A stretch of 34,009 bases of DNA from Pseudomonadota bacterium (GCA_018262235.1 JAGTRY010000032.1:1-34009), one strand, 5' to 3'. Counted from the stretch's first letter, positions 7,212 through 16,330 are shown. The notes: generated by a model from the letters alone, not told the origin. Made by a program: numbers and translations.

Positions 7212-8429
7212 ATGCAACCCATACACCACCCCCAACACCGCCTGGCGATTGTCATGGCACTCGCCGGATCATTCGTCTCGATTCTGGCTGCCGCCACCGC
7301 CTCAAGCGCCGAAGTGCCCACGCCACCAGCCTCCCGCCAAACCAGCCCGGCGAGCCAGCAAGCCCCCGCGCCTGCGGCCTCCGCACCCACGCCCGCCCCC
7401 GCGGCGCGTGCCGTCGTGCTGGTCACCCCCAAGGTCGAGATGTGGCCCGACCAGATCGAAGCCAATGGCGACATCATGCCCTGGCAGGAGACACGCATCG
7501 GCACCGAAATCGGCGGGCTGCGCCTGGTCAGCGTGCAGGTGAATGTCGGCGATGTCGTCAAGAAAGGGCAGGTTCTCGCGCAACTGAATCCGGCCTCCAT
7601 AGAAGCCGAGCTGGATGCGGTGAGTGCCCAATTGATGGAATCACAGGCGACCCTGGCCCAGGCCGAAGCCACCCTGTCGCGCGCCAAACGTCTGGCCCCT
7701 TCAGGTGGGGTCAGCCAGCAGGAACTGACGCTCTACGAAACCCAGAAACAAACCGCAACGGCACGCTTCAACGCCAGCCAGGCCCAGGTCAAAGCACAAC
7801 AACTCAAGCTGGAATCCGCCACACTCGTCGCCCCCGATGACGGTTTGATTTCCGCCCGCTCGGCTTCTGAAGGCGCCATCGTTCAGGCCGGCAGCGAACT
7901 TTTCCGCCTGATTCGCCAGGGCCGGCTGGAGTGGCGCGCAGAGGTGCCCGGTGAAACGCTCATGAAACTTGCCATCGGCCAGGAAGTGACGGTCACCAGC
8001 CCGCTCGGCACAGAAGTCAAAGGCCGGGTGCGCCAGGTTTCCCCCACCATCGACCTGAAGACCCGCACGGGCCTGGTGTACGTCGACCTGCCCGCCGATA
8101 CGGATTTCAAGGCCGGCCTGCACGTTTCCGGCACGCTCGCGCTCAAGCGCAAAGCCCTTGTCCTGCCAGCATCGGCCGTGCGCCATGGCGCGCAAGGCGA
8201 TCAGGTCTTCACCGTCAACACGGCCAACCGGATCGAAGCCGTCAAGGTGACGCTCGGCCGCGTGATCGACGAACAGACCGAAATCATCGCCGGGCTTGAT
8301 CGGCACGCCCGGGTCGTTGCCAGGGACGTAGAAACACTGAAGAACGGAGATGCCGTCACCCTGCCGGACGCGACGGAAAAACCGAAAGTGACGCAAGACG
8401 CAGCGAGCGTGAAGAAGCCCCAGGTCTGA
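7212..8429 (+). CDS. RND-type periplasmic adaptor (membrane fusion protein, HlyD/AcrA family)
   Basis: The product is 405 residues from the ATG at 7212. A signal peptide (LAIVMALAGSFVSILAAATA) is followed by a low-complexity Pro/Ala/Ser linker to about residue 70. Then come the first lipoyl half (GGLRLVSVQVNVGDVVKKGQ), a short alpha-helical hairpin (about 135-200, with heptad-like Gln/Ala), the second lipoyl half (APDDGLISARSASEGAIVQ), and beta-barrel and membrane-proximal domains (LKRKALVLPASAVRHG). This is the MexA/AcrA layout without an N-terminal lipobox. The longer open frame beginning at 6450 overlaps the efflux gene and is not used. It should bridge the upstream outer-membrane channel to an inner-membrane transporter. 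None is found downstream; a convergent VOC gene follows instead. Confidence 0.9.
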   Translation: MQPIHHPQHRLAIVMALAGSFVSILAAATASSAEVPTPPASRQTSPASQQAPAPAASAPTPAPAARAVVLVTPKVEMWPDQIEANGDIMPWQETRIGTEIGGLRLVSVQVNVGDVVKKGQVLAQLNPASIEAELDAVSAQLMESQATLAQAEATLSRAKRLAPSGGVSQQELTLYETQKQTATARFNASQAQVKAQQLKLESATLVAPDDGLISARSASEGAIVQAGSELFRLIRQGRLEWRAEVPGETLMKLAIGQEVTVTSPLGTEVKGRVRQVSPTIDLKTRTGLVYVDLPADTDFKAGLHVSGTLALKRKALVLPASAVRHGAQGDQVFTVNTANRIEAVKVTLGRVIDEQTEIIAGLDRHARVVARDVETLKNGDAVTLPDATEKPKVTQDAASVKKPQV

Positions 8430-8458
8430 TCCGGTCAGCATGTATCGCCAGACCGTGC

Positions 8459-8851
8459 TCAGCCATGCCGGCTCTGCGCAGTCCCGTGATAAACCGCCTC
8501 GATGTTGTAGCCATCCAGATCCAGCACGAACGCGGCATAGTAATGAGGGTGGTAATGCGGCCGCAGGCCGGGCGCGCCATTGTCTCTGGCGCCAGCCTCC
8601 AGCGCGGCAGCATGGAAGGCTATGACTTCCGCCTCGCTCTTTGCATGAAAGGCAATGTGACTGCGGGGTGAAAATGGCAGTCCGGCAGAAACCCAGAAAT
8701 CCCCGCCGGGATCGTTCCCGGCCTTTTCGCCGAAGCCCGCGGCATTTTTCAATTCGAGCTTGAGGGTGTAACCGAGCGGCGCGAGCACTCGTTGATAGAA
8801 GGCCTTGCTCGCGGCAAGATTGCTGACATTGATTCCGGTGTGATCGATCAT
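8459..8851 (-). CDS. VOC-superfamily (glyoxalase/bleomycin-resistance fold) protein
   Basis: The product is 130 residues, a normal single VOC protein. The start is MIDHTGINVSNLAASKAFYQ, the standard first beta-alpha module, and the end is FVLDLDGYNIEAVYHG, the standard last strand with its metal-ligand glutamate. His4 and Glu near residue 121 could be metal ligands. A GGAG ribosome site lies 6 bases before the ATG. The family includes lactoylglutathione lyases, dioxygenases and antibiotic-binding proteins; nothing here fixes the substrate. It is divergent from the flavin-reductase-like gene (38 bases apart), so both may share a control region. Confidence 0.88.
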   Translation of the reverse strand: MIDHTGINVSNLAASKAFYQRVLAPLGYTLKLELKNAAGFGEKAGNDPGGDFWVSAGLPFSPRSHIAFHAKSEAEVIAFHAAALEAGARDNGAPGLRPHYHPHYYAAFVLDLDGYNIEAVYHGTAQSRHG

Positions 8852-8889
8852 TTTGACTCCACGATGAATGAATAGGGCAAGGAACGCTC

Positions 8890-9441
8890 ATGCAGCCGTT
8901 GAAACTTGATCAAGCCTTCACCCTGATGGAATCCGGGCCTGTCGTGCTCGTCACGACCCATGACGGAAAGGCGCACAACATCATGACCATTTCATGGACC
9001 ATGGTGCTCGACTTCACGCCACGCTTTGCCATCGCAACAGGTGCTTGGAACCACTCCTTTGCTGCCTTGCGGAAAACGAGGGAATGCGTGATTGCCATTC
9101 CGGCTGTCGATATGCTGGATCAGGTGGTCGGGATCGGAACATGCTCCGGTACGGAGACGGACAAGTTTACCGAATTCAGGCTCACGCCCGTTCCCGGCAA
9201 GCTTGTTCAGGCGCCCTTGATTCAGGAATGCCTGGCCAACATCGAGTGCCGGGTCGTAGACATCGTCAGGAAGCACAACATCGTCGTACTCGAAGCAGTC
9301 GCGGCTTACGTGGATGACATGCGCAAGGAGAAACGCATGATCCACGCGGTTGGTGATGGCACTTTCATTGTCGACGGGCGCCGGATGGACCGGCAGAAGA
9401 TGATGGCTTCCAAACTTCCCGAAAGCTGCCAGCCGCACTGA
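8890..9441 (+). CDS. flavin reductase-like domain protein (FMN-binding split barrel)
   Basis: The product is 183 residues, typical for the flavin-reductase-like family. Characteristic blocks are GPVVLVTTHDGKAHNIMTIS near residue 17, the TPRFAIATGAWNHSFAALRKT strand-helix, and ECVIAIPAVDMLDQVVGIGT. The late SKLPESCQPH tail ends the protein. These proteins bind FMN and usually reduce it with NAD(P)H for a monooxygenase or act on other small substrates. No partner oxygenase gene is nearby. AAGGAA precedes the ATG by 4 bases. It is monocistronic and convergent with the esterase gene. Confidence 0.85.
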   Translation: MQPLKLDQAFTLMESGPVVLVTTHDGKAHNIMTISWTMVLDFTPRFAIATGAWNHSFAALRKTRECVIAIPAVDMLDQVVGIGTCSGTETDKFTEFRLTPVPGKLVQAPLIQECLANIECRVVDIVRKHNIVVLEAVAAYVDDMRKEKRMIHAVGDGTFIVDGRRMDRQKMMASKLPESCQPH

Positions 9442-9503
9442 AGCGGGCGGCCGTCCGGCAAGTGCCACGCCCGGCTCGGCTCCCCGGCGGAACATGTCCC
9501 GGA

Positions 9504-11075
9504 CTACCTGAGTATCTGCGCCAGCTTGGCCAGTTCCGGCGTGTCCTTGATCCCCTGTGCCACCATCCCGGCCACAGCACGCGCGCCCGCTTCCTGGAAG
9601 TGCGTGGTATCCGGCTTGGCCAGGGTTCCGCTGCTTTCCTTGGCGTAGAACGAGTATTTCGCCGGATCCGCAGCGAGCCAGTAGTTCTTCCAGTCTGCCT
9701 GGTGCGCATTGGCAAAGGCGATGGTCCGGGCTTCGATATCGATCAGCGGAATCTTGTTGGCACGCGCCGTGTCCTTGATGGTCCGGCTGTAATCCCCGGT
9801 GAACGCAAACCCGGCCTTGCCCTCGGCCGTGAAATGATTCGGCACGACCGGGAAACCTTCCTTGCGATCCTGGTTCCAGACGCGGGTAGTCGGCGTCATG
9901 ATGATCGGAATGGCCCCTTTGGCACGGGCTTCCTGCACATAGACTTCCAGCGAATTCTGGAAGCTCATTTCCGGCTTGCCGGCAGGGAACTGTTTCCTGC
10001 CTTGCGCATCATTCGGATAGGTGCACAGATTGGCGACATCCGCATCGCCCCGCCCCTTCTTGCTGCTGTCACAGTTCTGGTCATTGTGGCCATGATGGAT
10101 GATCACGTAATCGCCAGGGCGCAGGTATTGCGCCATCTGGCGAAAGTAGCCCTGGTTGTAGAAGTTGCGTGAGCTGCGGCCGGACTTGGCGTTGTTGAGC
10201 ACCTTGACCTTCGCGTCCGGCTTGAACTGGTCCTGGAACACCTGCCCCCAGCCCATGCGCGGCAGACGGAAAGCCTCATAGGTGCTGGCAGTCGAATCGC
10301 CCACGATGAGCACACGCGTGTAGGCCGGATCTTTTGCCTTGGCCAGCGCAGCCTGGGCATGCGCAAGGTCCAGCGGCTCTTCGTTGCCCACGTACCGGTA
10401 ATCGGCATCCAGAATCGCCGTGCCACCGGGCACGCCCGTGTCATTGTCATATCCACGATTGTGAACCAGCACTCGCAATACCGCATCCACGCCCTTGCCA
10501 TCCGCCTGCATCGGCGTCGTGACCGGATCGAAACTCTCGGCATAAGCCACGCCGGCATCCTTCAGCGCCTGCAGTACAGCCTTGCGCCCGCCATCGGTCT
10601 TGCCATGAATCACAGCGGGGTCAATCCCGGCAGTGGTGCCCGCATCCATCAAGCCCTGCGGCCCTTTGTACTTGAGCGTCTGGGCCACACTGCCGAGCGC
10701 ACGGTCGGTCAGCACATTCACGTTGGCGATGTTCTGCCCCGGCTTCGTTTCTGCCAGCAGGGCACCGATGCATCTGGCCCACGGCCTGGCGCTGTCACCA
10801 CAATTGGGATTACCCGGTTCCACCGCCGAGATCATCAGCGGGGCATGCAAGTCATTCACCTCCAGCGCATAGCGCCCCTGCGCATCAGCCCTCGCCGTCT
10901 TCTTGGCGCCCTTGGCATCAGCCACGGTAATGATCGCCCCGGCCAGTGGGCCTTCGTAGACAACCACCCCGGTCAGCACGGTACCTGAGAGTTGCGGCGT
11001 GGATGGTGCGTTGCTGCACGCGCCCAGCGCCAGACAAACCAACGCAGCAGTGGCATTCAGATGGAAAGTACTCAT
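9504..11075 (-). CDS. SGNH/GDSL esterase lipoprotein, rhamnogalacturonan-acetylesterase-like, with N-terminal beta-sandwich domain
   Basis: From the ATG at 11075 (ribosome site GGGAGG) the product is 523 residues. A lipobox LGAC gives a lipid-anchored start. Residues about 30-115 look like a carboxypeptidase-regulatory/CNA-B beta-sandwich (VLTGVVVYEGPLAGAIITVA). The catalytic part starts near residue 260 with all SGNH blocks: LIVGDSTAST (Ser), NNAKSGRSSRNF (Gly), IIHHGHNDQ (Asn) and DTTHFQEAGA (Asp/His). The order and spacing match CE12 rhamnogalacturonan acetylesterases. It probably removes acetyl groups from a polysaccharide in the periplasm or at the cell surface. It is divergent from the TPR-methyltransferase gene, 80 bases apart. 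Whether it acts on the neighbouring exopolysaccharide is unknown. Confidence 0.85.
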   Translation of the reverse strand: MSTFHLNATAALVCLALGACSNAPSTPQLSGTVLTGVVVYEGPLAGAIITVADAKGAKKTARADAQGRYALEVNDLHAPLMISAVEPGNPNCGDSARPWARCIGALLAETKPGQNIANVNVLTDRALGSVAQTLKYKGPQGLMDAGTTAGIDPAVIHGKTDGGRKAVLQALKDAGVAYAESFDPVTTPMQADGKGVDAVLRVLVHNRGYDNDTGVPGGTAILDADYRYVGNEEPLDLAHAQAALAKAKDPAYTRVLIVGDSTASTYEAFRLPRMGWGQVFQDQFKPDAKVKVLNNAKSGRSSRNFYNQGYFRQMAQYLRPGDYVIIHHGHNDQNCDSSKKGRGDADVANLCTYPNDAQGRKQFPAGKPEMSFQNSLEVYVQEARAKGAIPIIMTPTTRVWNQDRKEGFPVVPNHFTAEGKAGFAFTGDYSRTIKDTARANKIPLIDIEARTIAFANAHQADWKNYWLAADPAKYSFYAKESSGTLAKPDTTHFQEAGARAVAGMVAQGIKDTPELAKLAQILR

Positions 11076-11155
11076 GGCGACGCCTCCCAAGAACAAGGCA
11101 GACATGATGGCAGAAAAGCCAAACCGCGGACCTGACGGGAATTGCTGAAATTGGC

Positions 11156-12553
11156 ATGGCAGCAAAACCGAAGAAGCGCGATGATCGAGGCTTCACCTCC
11201 GAAATGGCGTTCATGGCACACCTTCGCTCCCCTGGCACAGACGCCACAGAAGTCAGCATCACCCAAGCCCTCGCTTATGCAATACAACTGCACCAGGCCG
11301 CGCAACTCGATGCCGCCGAAGCCCTGTACATGCAGATCCTCGATGCCGTGCCGGAGCAACCCGATGCCCTCCACTTCCTGGGCGTGCTGCAGCACCAGCG
11401 CGGCCAGAGCGATGCCGCCATCAACCTGCTCCGCTGTGCCTGCGCCCTGATCCCCAACCATCCGGACTGCCACATCAATCTGGGCAACGTGCTGGCCGAA
11501 ACCGGCCAGTACCCCGAAGCAGCAAGCGCCTACCGGCGGGCACTGGCGTTGGCCCCCGCACGTGCCGACGTGTTCAACAACCTCGGCGTGGTGTTCAGAC
11601 TCCTCGCGCGCTGGGACGAAGCAGAAGCCAGCTACCTGCACGCCATCGAACTCGCCCCGGACACAACCAGCGCCTACAACAACCTGGGGCTGCTCCATGC
11701 CGCACGCGGGCGCATCCAGCAAGCCATCCAGTGCTACGACCTGTCAATTGCCAGAACGCCCGGCAATCCGGACAGCCGGCGCCTGCTCGGGATTGCTTAC
11801 TACACGCTCGGAAAAACCCGCGAAGCCGCTGAAGTTTTCCGCCAATGGCTGGCGCTGGACCCTGCCAGCCCGGTCGCCCGCCATATGTATGCAGCATGCT
11901 CCGGGAAAAACGTACCGGAGCGTGCCGCGGACGACTACGTGGAGCAAACCTTCGACCGCTTTGCCGACAGCTTCGACACGCAACTCCAGAACAATCTGGC
12001 CTACTGCGCGCCGCAGCAGGTCGTCGGCGCACTGGCACAAACCCTGCCCGCCGGCTTCGAGCCACTCGACATCCTCGATGCCGGTTGCGGCACCGGTCTG
12101 TGTGGCCCGCTACTGCGTCCGCTGGCACGCCACCTGACAGGCATCGACCTCTCCGCCGGCATGCTCGCCAAAGCCACTGCCCGGCAGTGTTACGACACGC
12201 TTCTCAAAGCCGAGTTGGGCGCCTTCATCGCCAGCCAGACAGCCCGATTCGACGCCATCATCTCGGCCGACACACTGGTGTATTTTGGTGCGCTGGAAAC
12301 CGTCTGCGCCGCGGCACGCAAAGCACTGCGGCCACAAGGCGTGTTCATCTTCACGGTGGAACAATTACCTTCGGGTGACGTGGAGACCAACTACCGTCTC
12401 AACCCACATGGCCGTTATGCCCACGGCAAGACCTATCTGGAAACCACGCTCACCGCCGCGGGACTGGAAGTTACCCGCATCACCGCAACAGATCTGCGCA
12501 ACGAAGCGGACAAGCCCGTCGCCGGCTGGGTGGTCACGGCCATGGCGCCGTGA
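11156..12553 (+). CDS. TPR-repeat protein fused to SAM-dependent methyltransferase
   Basis: The product is 465 residues. Residues about 35-245 are six or so tetratricopeptide repeats with the classic pattern (GNVLAETGQYPEAASAYRRA, GVVFRLLARWDEAEASYLHA). A DREB2-like contact segment (YVEQTFDRFADSFDTQL, near 261) precedes a class I methyltransferase fold. Motif I is LDILDAGCGTGLCG (305-317), followed by GIDLSAGMLAKA and IISADTLVYFGALE. The C-terminal KPVAGWVVTAM closes the fold. TPR-linked methyltransferases of this type probably modify proteins or small biosynthetic substrates; the target is unknown. The ribosome site at the chosen ATG is weak and an ATG at 11204 is possible. The stop faces the exopolysaccharide operon tail gene (convergent). 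Confidence 0.88.
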   Translation: MAAKPKKRDDRGFTSEMAFMAHLRSPGTDATEVSITQALAYAIQLHQAAQLDAAEALYMQILDAVPEQPDALHFLGVLQHQRGQSDAAINLLRCACALIPNHPDCHINLGNVLAETGQYPEAASAYRRALALAPARADVFNNLGVVFRLLARWDEAEASYLHAIELAPDTTSAYNNLGLLHAARGRIQQAIQCYDLSIARTPGNPDSRRLLGIAYYTLGKTREAAEVFRQWLALDPASPVARHMYAACSGKNVPERAADDYVEQTFDRFADSFDTQLQNNLAYCAPQQVVGALAQTLPAGFEPLDILDAGCGTGLCGPLLRPLARHLTGIDLSAGMLAKATARQCYDTLLKAELGAFIASQTARFDAIISADTLVYFGALETVCAAARKALRPQGVFIFTVEQLPSGDVETNYRLNPHGRYAHGKTYLETTLTAAGLEVTRITATDLRNEADKPVAGWVVTAMAP

Positions 12554-12610
12554 GGAATCGCAATCAGGCCCATCCCCTCAAGCCCTACCCGTTCCGTGAA
12601 CTAAGCCGGT

Positions 12611-13258
12611 TCACTCGGGGAAAGATTTGAAACCCTTGCGCTGCGCCTGCACACGCATTGCTTGGCGTTCCCAATCCGGCGCATCGCGGTAACGCGCTAT
12701 TGCCCACGCACGCAAGTCCGGCGGTTGTTTTGTCCAGGTCGGCAACAACACATCCAGCAGGGTACGGCGTACGCCGGGATCACTCTCCCCCAGCGCGATG
12801 GCACGGCGGATGGCATGCTCCAGTGCAGGCCCTTGCTGATTCGTCGCATAGAGGCTCAGGGCCAGATTCGACCAGGCCGGCGCATTATGCTCACGCAATT
12901 TCAGCGAGGCCTGCTGGTGTTCCAGGGCTTCCGCAAAATAGGACTGGCGCAAGCTTTCATCACGCCAGGCCTGAATGCCACGCAGGGCATACAGGCTGCC
13001 CAGATAATCCTGCAGCATGGGATTGTCGGGAGTGATCGCCGCGGCTTCCTGCAAGCCATCGCGAGCCTCCAGCCATTCAGAGATGGTCCATTGCGCACGG
13101 CCATTGAGCCATGCATCAAGCCGGAACCGCGCCGGCATCGAAGCAAAATCCGCGCGGATCAACGCAACAGAAAACCACACAACCCAGCCGGTAATCAGCA
13201 GAACCACCAACACCAGACCCGCATTCAGGATACGCCGTGGCACAGCCTGCTCACTCAT
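12611..13258 (-). CDS. membrane-anchored TPR protein, last gene of the exopolysaccharide export operon
   Basis: The ATG at 13258 overlaps the phosphatase stop by 8 bases, giving 215 residues; a start at 13288 would overlap much more. A single helix at about residues 10-34 (ILNAGLVLVVLLITGWVVWF) is followed by a soluble part with TPR-like helices (WLEARDGLQEAAAITPDNPM, LKLREHNAPAWSNLALSLYA). No enzyme motif is visible. Small TPR proteins anchored in the inner membrane accompany many EpsE/EpsL-type clusters and may organise the synthesis-export complex. That role is inferred from position. Confidence 0.75.
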   Translation of the reverse strand: MSEQAVPRRILNAGLVLVVLLITGWVVWFSVALIRADFASMPARFRLDAWLNGRAQWTISEWLEARDGLQEAAAITPDNPMLQDYLGSLYALRGIQAWRDESLRQSYFAEALEHQQASLKLREHNAPAWSNLALSLYATNQQGPALEHAIRRAIALGESDPGVRRTLLDVLLPTWTKQPPDLRAWAIARYRDAPDWERQAMRVQAQRKGFKSFPE

Positions 13259-14006
13259 GTACAGACTCCACATCGACAGGAATGCCACACAATGCAGCGG
13301 GCCCCGTCCGCATCAAATCCAGTGCCATTTCAGAATCAAAACGGCGTTCCAGAACAATCCAGGCCTCCCGCATGCGGTGGCGACGGCCTTCCAGATTGTG
13401 GGCATCGCTGGCAACCGCAGTCACCCATCCCTCGTTGAGCAGGAAATCCGTCGCAGCACCCACACGCGGCCCAAACTGACCCAGCAAGGAGCCTGCCGTA
13501 ATCTGCAGAAAACATCCCGCATCAACGAATTGCCCGATGCGTTCCGGCTTTTCCATCACCGCCTTGTTGCGCTCGGGGTGCGCAATCACCGGGCGAATCC
13601 CCAAAGCCATCAGATGCCGCACCAGGGTGATTGATCCGAGCGGAATCTGTGCATCTGGCAATTCCAGCAGCATTGTTCGATAGCCACCACATTCGCCCAG
13701 AAACGGAATCTCGTTACGCTGCACAAGGCTGATGATTTCTGCATCCAGCCGCACCTCTCCCGCAAAGGAAAGCTGCAGGGGCACATTCTTGACCTTCAGA
13801 AATGCGGCGAAGCGCTGGAACTCGGCTTCAATGGAAGAGCGCAGGTTGTTGAAACGTCCCAGAAACACATGCGGCGTCAACACTGCATGTGAAATCCCGT
13901 CCGCAACAGCTGCCTGAGCCAAGGCCAGGGCTTCTTCCAGCGTTTGAGCGCCGTCATCAATTCCTGGCAGCAGATGGCAATGGATATCGATCATGCCAGG
14001 CATCAT
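13251..14006 (-). CDS. PHP-type tyrosine-protein phosphatase (CpsB/CapC/YwqE family)
   Basis: The product is 251 residues, the normal length for this family. Metal-binding PHP motifs are all present: DIHCHLLPGIDDGA at residues 7-20, TPHVFLG near 44, SFAGEVRLD near 80, PVIAHPERN near 139 and AVASDAHN near 195. Family members are Mn-dependent phosphatases that remove phosphate from the C-terminal tyrosines of capsule autokinases. The kinase is encoded immediately upstream in the same operon. A GGGAG ribosome site precedes the two adjacent ATGs (14006 and 14003). This phosphatase class is best known from Gram-positive capsule systems; Gram-negative Wzc usually pairs with the unrelated Wzb. Confidence 0.92.
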   Translation of the reverse strand: MMPGMIDIHCHLLPGIDDGAQTLEEALALAQAAVADGISHAVLTPHVFLGRFNNLRSSIEAEFQRFAAFLKVKNVPLQLSFAGEVRLDAEIISLVQRNEIPFLGECGGYRTMLLELPDAQIPLGSITLVRHLMALGIRPVIAHPERNKAVMEKPERIGQFVDAGCFLQITAGSLLGQFGPRVGAATDFLLNEGWVTAVASDAHNLEGRRHRMREAWIVLERRFDSEMALDLMRTGPAALCGIPVDVESVHE

Positions 14007-14104
14007 CGAATGCTCCCGAACTTGCAGTCCGCAAGGCGCGCGGTATTCATGAAACCCAAATCAATCTTCCTGACCCAAGGCATGGCGACTATCTTGAACA
14101 CCAA

Positions 14105-16330
14105 TCAGCTCTGCTTGGTCTGTACGTAACCATAGCCTTCGTAACCCTTTTCACCATAGCCGGAATACTCGCCGTAGTAACGTTGGGCCTTCGCATAATC
14201 CATATGATTGAGCACAACGCCCAGCAGCTTGCCTCCAGCGCGTTGCAAACGCACCAGGCCTTTGCGCACAATCGGATACGGCGTACGCAGGGCACGTGTC
14301 ACATAGATCGTACGCGTAGCCATTGGCGCCAGCACCAAGGCATCGCTCACCAGCTCGACAGGCGGCGAATCGATAATGATCACTTCATAAATTTCAGACA
14401 GGCTCGCAAGCATTTCGGCGAAACGCTTGGACAGGATCAATTCCAGCGGATTCGGCGGCACATCGCCCACTGGCATCACTTCCAGGGTTGAACCCTTGAC
14501 ACGATGCACACACTCTGCCAACGCTGCAGAACCGGTCACCAGATTCGACAAACCCTTGATCCCCGGCGGCAAAGCCAGGCGACGAGCGATCTGCGGGCGG
14601 CGCATATCCGCATCGATCAACAACGTCCGTTTGGTTTGCGCGTGAGCCAAAGCCAGATTCGAACTTACAGTGGTCTTGCCTTCACCCGGAACACTGGAAG
14701 TCACCAGCAAGATCCGGTTCGGCAGATCGATATCCGAAAGCAGCACCCCGGTACGCGCCGTACGAACCGCCTCGGCCATATGGGATTCCGGCTTGTCCAG
14801 AAAGAGCGTCATGGCCTGTTTGCCATCTTTGGGGCCCAGCTCGGGCAGCCCAGCCAACACCGGCACCTGGAATCGACGCTCGGCGTCCTCAATACCCTTG
14901 ACCGTGTTGTCCAGCTTATCGAGCAGCAGAGAAATCAGCACGCCAGCGAACAAGCCCAGCACCAGTGCAATTGCAATCACCTGGCTCTTCTTCGGCTTGA
15001 CCGGCCGTTCCGGCACCACGGCGGGGTCTACCACACGCGCCACCGAGCCTTGCAGGTCGCTACCAAGATTGGTTTCCTTGGCGCGATTCATGAACATGTC
15101 GTAGAGCTGCTTGTTGGCTTCTACTTCGCGCTCCAGAACGCCCAACTGGAATTCCTGCCGGTTCACGTTTTGTACAGACCCCCGCGCAGAATTCAGGGCG
15201 CCTTCCAGCGCGCGTTCGGTGTTGCGTGCCGTTTCATATTCGCGCGTCAAACCTGTCGCAACAGCCTGGGACTGACGCTGCAGATTCTCCTTCGCCGCAC
15301 GATACTCGGACAAGGCTTGGGCCATCTTCGGATGCTCGGCACCATAGCGTTGCTGCAGCTCAGCCACTTTTTGCCCGGCAATGGATTCCTGCTTCTTGGC
15401 TTCCTGCACACCAAGATTGCGCAGCACCGCCGGAACAGACGTGAAGTCGCCATCCTTGATCGTCTTCATCTGTTCATAGGCACTTTCAGCCTCCGCCCGC
15501 TTGGCCTTGGCCTCCACCAGGCGCTGGGTCACTTCACCAATCTGCTGGCCGATGATGGTCTGTGCAGAGCCCGACAAAGTCACGATCCCGGATTTGTCGC
15601 GATACGTCTGCAAAGCCTGCTCGGAAGCCTGCAATTTGTCGCGCAGGGACTGGGTCCGATCCTGTAGCCAGGTATTGGCTTGTTGCGTCATCTTGAAGCG
15701 CGCTTCGCGATCCGAGTTGATGTACGCCTCAGCCACGGCATTAGCCACCAAGGATGAAAGCTTTTTGTCATTAGCCTCAAAACTCACTTTCACCAGCTGG
15801 CTCAAGCGCACGGGCTCAACCGACAACTGCTTGGAAAAAGCTCCCAGCGCAGCATCAATCAAGCGCTCTTCAGTCCAGGCCTGCTTCACTGCGCCAATCC
15901 CCAGTGATGCTTTGAACTTTGCCAGGCTCCCGTCTTCGGCCTTGCGCGGGTCGAATTCCGGGTACTCCCACAGGCGCAGCCCCTTCACCACACGGGTAGC
16001 CACCTCACGCGACTTCAGTATCTCGACCTGGGTCTGGTAGTGCTCCTTGTCTTGCGAAACCCCGCTATACACATCCTCGATCGACAGCACCTTGGATTTG
16101 TTCTGTTCGATCAAAACCGTCGTGGTCGCGCGATACACCGGCGGCAACGAATACACGATTGCTCCGGCAACCACTGCGATCACCAATCCGAGTGCCAGAA
16201 TCGCCCATTTGCGCTTGGTAATGCTGCGCCAGTATTCAAGCAACTCAAGCTTGCTTTCGTCCGACAGGCCACCGCCCAGCGAGACGAACGGATCTTCATT
16301 GGAAGGGCTTTGAGAAATAGGCGAATTCAT
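14105..16330 (-). CDS. Wzc/EpsF-type polysaccharide co-polymerase with tyrosine autokinase domain
   Basis: The product is 741 residues from the ATG at 16330 (TTG/GTG codons up to 16345 are also in frame). The Wzz domain opens with YWRSITKRKWAILALGLVIA (TM1). A long coiled-coil periplasmic part with a GNVR-like segment follows, then TM2 (SQVIAIALVLGLFAGVLISL). The BY-kinase domain has Walker A VPGEGKTT near residue 540, Walker A' LLIDADMRRP and Walker B IIIDSPPV. Eight tyrosines lie in the last 30 residues (RYYGEYSGYGEKGYEGYGY), the usual autophosphorylation cluster. It sets chain length and couples polymerisation to export. The phosphatase gene is next downstream. Confidence 0.93.
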   Translation of the reverse strand: MNSPISQSPSNEDPFVSLGGGLSDESKLELLEYWRSITKRKWAILALGLVIAVVAGAIVYSLPPVYRATTTVLIEQNKSKVLSIEDVYSGVSQDKEHYQTQVEILKSREVATRVVKGLRLWEYPEFDPRKAEDGSLAKFKASLGIGAVKQAWTEERLIDAALGAFSKQLSVEPVRLSQLVKVSFEANDKKLSSLVANAVAEAYINSDREARFKMTQQANTWLQDRTQSLRDKLQASEQALQTYRDKSGIVTLSGSAQTIIGQQIGEVTQRLVEAKAKRAEAESAYEQMKTIKDGDFTSVPAVLRNLGVQEAKKQESIAGQKVAELQQRYGAEHPKMAQALSEYRAAKENLQRQSQAVATGLTREYETARNTERALEGALNSARGSVQNVNRQEFQLGVLEREVEANKQLYDMFMNRAKETNLGSDLQGSVARVVDPAVVPERPVKPKKSQVIAIALVLGLFAGVLISLLLDKLDNTVKGIEDAERRFQVPVLAGLPELGPKDGKQAMTLFLDKPESHMAEAVRTARTGVLLSDIDLPNRILLVTSSVPGEGKTTVSSNLALAHAQTKRTLLIDADMRRPQIARRLALPPGIKGLSNLVTGSAALAECVHRVKGSTLEVMPVGDVPPNPLELILSKRFAEMLASLSEIYEVIIIDSPPVELVSDALVLAPMATRTIYVTRALRTPYPIVRKGLVRLQRAGGKLLGVVLNHMDYAKAQRYYGEYSGYGEKGYEGYGYVQTKQS

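Noticed and set aside
12596-12614. GTGAAC...GTTCAC dyad between the convergent genes
   Set aside because: Six-base arms without a T-run and partly inside the coding end; too weak for a terminator call.
14021-14035. Hairpin CTTGC-AGTCC-GCAAG between phosphatase and kinase genes
   Set aside because: The stem is only 5 bp and no T-tract follows, so it is not called as a terminator.
14504-15667. Plus-strand frame of 387 codons
   Set aside because: It is antisense to the Wzc-type kinase; composition is His/Gln/Leu-rich and no domain is visible.
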